NCBI GenBank assembly: GCA_021186555.1
Contig: JAJKFL010000011.1
Coordinates: 1,577,001-1,641,000 of the forward strand
DNA length: 64,000 bases
Origin: Reticulitermes speratus
Lineage: Eukaryota; Arthropoda; Insecta; Blattodea; Rhinotermitidae
Reading direction: 5' to 3'
This document shows positions 59,391 through 64,000 of the stretch, piece by piece. The position numbers and the translations under genes were made by a program. Below the pieces are notes generated by a model, which worked only from the letters and a program-made list of their open reading frames with translations, did not search any database and was not told the DNA's origin. Numbering within the stretch: the first letter of the stretch is position 1; every line of letters starts with the position of its first letter.

Positions 59391-60094
59391 GACGGGGAGA
59401 TCGGGAGAATTTTATTCGGTTATACTGACATGTTTGAGCCACTCAGTGGTGCAATTAAGGGACTTTCTAAGACATCGAAGATAATCACATTAATGACGTA
59501 ACAGCTCTGGAATGTTTTGCAGTTTCCTTTCCAGGTACATTCATTGCATCTTACGAAATTGCTAATCACAGTTACAATCACCCAGCTGGAGGTACAGAGA
59601 AGTTCACTGGTGAGGCTCAAATATCACACTTTGAAGAATAAACTGCACTAATTGTTTAAACGTAATTTAATACACGATAATCGGTAACGGACGTATTTAC
59701 CGCAATATGTGACTTTCTATGGTTCTATGCCCTATATGGATACTCTACGTACACAGGGAAGTTAACATCAAGATATCCAATGATAAACAATGTGTTTGTG
59801 TTTCTTATCACGCATGCTAAACACAAACACGCATAACGGCTTCAAGCGTGTGCAGTTTTATTTCAACTTCACTTAGCGTTACAGCAACGCTCTAAGGCCT
59901 ACGTTCAACTTCACGAGCAGGAGCGAGAGTGACGTTGAAAGGAGCTGCACTCTGAGGAGAAAGTCCCTGCTGGCATTCTGCACACAATCACGTATCTGTA
60001 AACAAGGGAGTGCATGTGTGGGTGTGCTGTACTCCTCTCCACTCACAGCAACTTCTGAACCAGTTAACCGAGTTTCAAGAGAGAGTACAAGAAT

Positions 60095-60290
60095 GCCACA
60101 CGACTACACCGAGCACGCTCAGTCGGTAAGTACCAGCCTTCAATTAGCGAGGTGCCACATTCAAACCTCGGCCGGGAGACACCAACTATGAAAACTGACG
60201 TTTTTCGCCGATTTCCTCAGTCTCTCGTGGCAAATGATATGTCGGGTCATTAAAATAGGCCACGGCAATGCTGTATAATTTGCACTACTG
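60095..60290 (+). mobile_element. SINE-I copy 2
   Basis: Head region gagcacgctcagtcggtaag, box B-like cacattcaaacctcgg, body tttttcgccgatttcctcag and ataggccacggcaatg. Similar motif order to 28020-28225. Confidence 0.5.
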
Positions 60291-60740
60291 CAGAGGTCCC
60301 CAAATTTTGCAAAAAAAAAAATCAACGAACCACTTCAAATTGATCGGCGCCAGAAAGGTGACGTGAAGCAAGTTCCACACAGACGACCTACAATTCTGGA
60401 GTGACCTATGACCCTTACTGTTATCTGGCGCTTTCTGCTTGATGCATGTGCACTGATACACATTTCTGCATGTAAGGGGAAAAAACTGCAATAATTAAAC
60501 TGAAAATATTAGGCGCCACCGTACAAAATTTAGTCGCCCGGAATTTGTACATTCCTTCACTGCTGACAGCAAGATTTTAACTAATTACAGCAAGGATGCG
60601 CAAATACCTACCGCCAGTTCGCCCAGGCGACTAAATTTTAAACTGTGGCGCCTAATATCTGTGGGTCCTCAGCATGGAACTTGCATCGTGTCGCCCTTCT
60701 GGCGCCTATAATTTGCTAGTGGGTCCCGGAGTTTTGGTGG
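60291..60740. mobile_element. Foldback, possibly hAT-like, element
   Basis: Left end cagaggtccccaaa looks hAT-like. Two inverted pairs nest: ggcgccagaaaggtgacgtg...gcaagttcca against its inverse near 60670-60715, and attaggcgccaccgtacaaa...tttagtcgcc against its inverse near 60620-60660. The outer parts (aaccacttcaaatt / gacccactagcaaatt) also pair. The right tip is not clean. Confidence 0.55.
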
Positions 60741-60903
60741 AATTTGTGCGCCCGTCGCTTACAGAAACAAAGAATATACAGCTCTGGTCGGGTTATAACA
60801 AATATGAAAATATATGGCAGGAGAGGTCGTGGCCGACTTAAAGGCAATATCCCGATGTCGGCCTGGAGAACACGTCAGACGTTTTACCACAGCCTGACGC
60901 AAC

Positions 60904-61023
60904 GTGACCACACAAGACCACAGGTGACCACACAAGACCACAGGTGACCACACAGACACAGTGACCACAGGTGACCACACAAGACCACAGGTGACCACAC
61001 AAGACCACAGGTGACCACACAAG
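60904..61023. repeat. 20 bp tandem repeat, about 6 units
   Basis: Unit tgaccacacaagaccacagg with one shortened unit (tgaccacacagacacag). Confidence 0.95.
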
Positions 61024-61179
61024 ACGCATTTCTTCAGCTATCTGCTCCCATTAGGTAATTCCCCATACACAAAAAGACTGCGCGATATCTCAGAAATAAT
61101 GTGATGAAATACAGACATCGTGAGAAACACAAAGTTAGAACTGTCATGACGGCCCTATCAAGTCACAACGCGGTACGGT

Positions 61180-61715
61180 TTTTAGGCGCGTTCGCAAAAT
61201 CGCGAAAAGCCCTATTAGCTTCGTCATTTCTGTCTGTCCGTCTGTCTGTCTGTATGGAAAAGACTCAGCTCCCACTCGAGTTTTCATGATATTTGATATC
61301 TGTGGATTTTTCGAAAATCTGTCGAGAAAATTCAAGTTTTATTAAAACCTGACAAGAATAACGGATAATTTACATGAAGATTTATGTACATTTATGGTAA
61401 TACCTCGGTGAATTCTTTCCAGAATGAAAAATGTTCCAGACTAAAGTTGTAGAGAAAATCAAAACACACATTTTATGTTCAATAAATTTTTCTCCGAAAA
61501 TCGCGCCGTTTATGAGATAATGTGGAAAAATATGGTACAGCCGCATAGGTCATAGACGACAATATAATACGGCGCATGCGCACTGCATGCTGGATAACTA
61601 AGGTTACAGACACACACTCAGAATATGTAACACTTATACCTTTTCCACGGCAACATTGGTTACGCGAAAGCGCCCCCAATGTTACGTTATACGTACGTTG
61701 CCTGTCCTGTTAAAT
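61180..61715 (+). repeat. Repeat G, copy 4 (long)
   Basis: Collinear with 37795-38325 from tttttaggcgcgttcgcaaa to tgcctgtcctgtta, including ggcgcatgcgcactgcatgc. Pairwise similarity looks high with scattered changes. Confidence 0.85.
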
Positions 61716-62470
61716 CTAATGACGACAGCCTTAAAACAGATACATGGGGCCTAACGACAGGTGGACTTAAACGTAACACTGTTTGTGTGCCTCCAACAAG
61801 GCCGCGCGGTGGACTTGTGGCAACGGCAAATACATCCTCCACCCCTCCTCAAACCTAGATCGATTCTGACGGAAGTCAAAACTGTGCTGTGTCTATTATC
61901 CGTTTCTCCAGTTTCTCCTGCTACTCAACTCGACATACTGGGGGGCCTTCAACGGTCATAGTGACGACTATGTCTGCATCTGAGAACACTCAGTAATGAC
62001 ACGCATGACAGATGGAATAATAATAATAATTATTATTATATATTATCCAAAACAAATTACACGAAAGTTTAAAACTGCGTAACCTTCGCTCTGCTCTATA
62101 TATTCTAATGCAGAAAGCAGTAATACTTAATACATGCCGTAGAGTCAGAAAGTTTTTGGCAGAACAGCGAATATGAAGTGCTTGGTCAGTGGGACCGTGC
62201 TGTTGTGAGAACTGGCTGAACTGCTGTGAAGTAGAGAAAGTGTATGACGATGACGACGATGATGATGATGATGGTAAACACTTATAAGGCGTTGACTCTG
62301 CACTGGTCCCCACCCACCAGTGTGCAACAGTGCAGCTTGAGGCATTCCTTGCACACCAGAACGTCCGACCACAGGTGGGTTGAACCTGCTTAAACGGCAC
62401 ACGGCGTGGCCAAAGGAGTAAACAACGGAAAAAAAATCCCCGCGTGTAAGGTGCAAACAACCATGTAGAA

Positions 62471-62600
62471 TCCGTGACTTCAGGCTTCCGGCGCGATGTT
62501 GAGATCTGCGCTCTTCTGGGATATTACACAGCGTCGAGTGGTAATTATTTACAGACATTTCGGGACAACGTATCGGTCCCATATTCAAGGGTCAATTGAA
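62471..62600 (+). repeat. P repeat, single-arm copy c
   Basis: ccgtgacttcaggcttccgg, then gcgctcttctgggatattac, then acagcgtcgagtggtaatta, ending ccatattcaagggtca. It equals the left arm of the 39125-39362 foldback, without the mirror arm. Its hammerhead-like core is degraded. Confidence 0.6.
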
Positions 62601-62789
62601 CCCAGTTTCACAAAGCCTTACTGTGGCGAGGCGGGGCTCTGCTGCATTTGGGACAGCGACGAAAAGAATTAGCCAACAGCCAAAACAACACAAATGAACA
62701 GCAGCTGTTTGTTACAGGAGAAAAAGGAATGGGAAAATCTGGAGTAACGGAGAGACGCGTACTCATTGTTACTGTCGGCACTACAAGGG

Positions 62790-62845
62790 GGGTCAGCGGT
62801 CACTTCCACGCCCCGATCACCTTAATCTCTGCGGAAACAACTCCA
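62790..62845 (-). mobile_element. SINE-D copy 10 (fragment)
   Basis: ggtcagcggtcacttccacg, then ccccgatcaccttaatctct. Short middle part of SINE-D, next to LINE-E sequence. Confidence 0.45.
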
Positions 62846-63110
62846 TGGAGCAGAGTCCTTCTTGAGACGCTAAAAGTGGCTCACATGGTCAAGATACTCG
62901 AGGTTCCAGTAACACGGCATGAGATCCTACCACAAACAGACGACTCCAATCCAATCTCCCTTCTATTTCCGTAAGATACACTCTAGTGTTATCCTCCCAT
63001 CTACACCTGTGTCTTGCAGATCGTCCTTCAGGTTTTACGGCCAAAATATTCCTACATGCCCGAAAAAATATATCTAATTTGTTCACCTCACAAAAAAAAT
63101 CAATAAGGCT
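62846..63110 (-). mobile_element. LINE-E 3' end, decayed
   Basis: aactccatggagcagagtcc, then ttcttgagacgctaaaagtg, then tgttatcctcccatctacac (minus RCRWEDN), then ttcaggttttacggccaaaa. Old copy with many changes. Confidence 0.7.
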
Positions 63111-63221
63111 GAGTGGGCCCGAAGCCACACCCCCCCCCCCCCACCATTTGCGTGCTAAACAGTAGGCCTACCTTAAAATACTAAACTACGGATGTCCCTT
63201 ACGCCTCGACCAGTCTGCTAT

Positions 63222-63437
63222 TTTTGGAAGGTTCCCTGGCTTCGCCCGTTTGTCCTTCTGGTAACAGTAACACGCAGATGATCATATGATAATGACAGGG
63301 GAAAACCGACGTGCTCGGAGAAAAACATGTCCCAGTGGCACTTTGCCCACCACAAATCTCACATGGACTGACCCCGGATTGAACCCAGGTCTCCGGGGTG
63401 AGAGGTCGGCGACTAACCGCCCGAGACACGGCACGGC
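63222..63437 (-). mobile_element. SINE-C copy 6 with extended 3' part
   Basis: Head at right (minus: agccgtgccgtgtctcgggc, box B gggttcaatccgg). The left extension tttttggaaggttccctggc, gtttgtccttctggtaacag matches copy 4 at 32684-32922. Confidence 0.85.
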
Positions 63438-63474
63438 TTACAGACTAGAATTAAGACCAATTCCTACCTCACAG

Positions 63475-63620
63475 AGAACACAGTATTTCCATTATAAAAA
63501 CCAAATCGCTTAATGCTGTACAGGAAAATAATGTCTGTCAATTGTAAAAACCACATAAAACACATAAATACGCGTAAAATTTTCAGTGTTTAAGCACGAC
63601 GGTACATATGCTATACAGGC
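63475..63620 (+). repeat. Repeat M, copy 3
   Basis: cttaatgctgtacaggaaaa, then acataaaacacataaatacg, then gtacatatgctatacag. Same side and near distance from SINE-C as copy 2. Confidence 0.55.
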
Positions 63621-64000
63621 TACATACTGTGACATCCCTGAGTTGGCAGCATTGCGAAATTCGGACACATCCTTCATGCCTGGTTCGTTATTCCATGCAT
63701 GACTTCAATTAGAACATCGCGATGGAATTCCAGCTGGCCATGCGCATTCTCTTTGGGTGATGAGAACCAGAAATTAATGGTCAGGAAGGATTATGGAGCT
63801 CTACTGCCGGAAACCAGCACGGCTGCTCGGGGCTCGTAGCACAAGAGATGCCAACCGCACAACGCATATTCCTTGGTGCAACAGTGACCACCAGACCGAC
63901 ACACCCAGACGTATGACGGTAACGAACAGTTCTGATTCTAAAAAAAGTGACAGCAGTTGATTCGTCATGCCAACACTGTGCCGAACAGTGGCCAATGTAT

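Larger units (their letters stand above)
44914..64000 (-). other. gro: Upstream groucho intron, 3' part (at least 19.1 kb)
   Basis: Everything upstream (in gene sense) of the 44913 exon start. It ends in acceptor ttgtttcag. The exon encoding FKFT...FLQAQYHS was looked for on the minus strand and not seen. Dominant contents are the 5.5 kb 53 bp array, the 38 bp SINE-derived array and the GATA/GACA block, plus SINEs and LINE ends. Stretches with nothing recognised: 44914-45258, 46204-46563, 52705-52860, 52913-53267, 54416-54918, 55101-55304, 56371-58109, 59391-60094, 61716-62470 and 63621-64000. Confidence 0.85.

Noticed and set aside
1-64000. Retroviral or other LTR-type element
   Set aside because: I saw no long direct repeat pair with a coding interior and no gag-, protease-, integrase- or envelope-like peptide; the RT-related fragments are of the non-LTR type.

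Overview
The window looks like a piece of a large, repeat-rich insect genome. My best guess is a cockroach (Blattodea, perhaps Periplaneta), judged from the style of the tRNA-derived SINEs and LINE fragments and from an insect-type Groucho residue (LNVEMHKQ rather than the vertebrate LNIEMHKQ). The species call comes from memory, not from a search.

The only host coding sequence I can support is two short exons of groucho (gro/TLE, the Gro/TLE transcriptional co-repressor) on the minus strand. They lie at 44850-44913 (LKLECEKL...MQRHYVM) and 20882-20926 (YYEMSYGLNVEMHKQ). Both have good splice sites and consistent phase, and together they encode a continuous piece of the N-terminal Q (tetramerization) domain. 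The whole window is therefore the inside of one gene: the end of an upstream intron (44914-64000), a complete 23.9 kb intron (20927-44849), and the start of a downstream intron (1-20881). I found no neighbouring gro exon, no other credible host gene and no canonical tRNA or rRNA gene.

The introns are packed with repeats. There are at least four tRNA-headed SINE families (A, B, C and D), and many A and B copies still show target-site duplications. Single or double copies of other SINEs occur too. Two non-LTR retrotransposon (LINE) families are present as 3' ends with tetranucleotide tails. DNA-transposon remnants include an internally deleted mariner, hAT-type MITEs, a Harbinger-like TIR element and several foldback elements. 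Tandem arrays fill roughly a fifth of the window: 39 bp (8188-9365), 28-30 bp (22380-23637), 83/84 bp (24949-27037), 53 bp (28578-29890), 37 bp (35301-35808), 28 bp (42251-42782), a second 53 bp array (47164-52704), 38 bp (55335-56200) and a GATA/GACA block (58747-59390).

The most interesting signals are these. (1) The gro exons themselves. (2) Two arrays that visibly grew out of transposable elements in place: the 39 bp array is a 13-codon, in-frame amplification of a LINE coding segment, and the 38 bp array is an amplified internal segment of a SINE-D copy. (3) A scattered set of hammerhead-ribozyme-like cores (CUGANGA-type box, stem II, GAAA), some arranged head-on inside a foldback element with a 12 bp target duplication. 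(4) Clustered indel noise inside several arrays that may be assembly error. I saw no retroviral or LTR-type element and no toxin gene.
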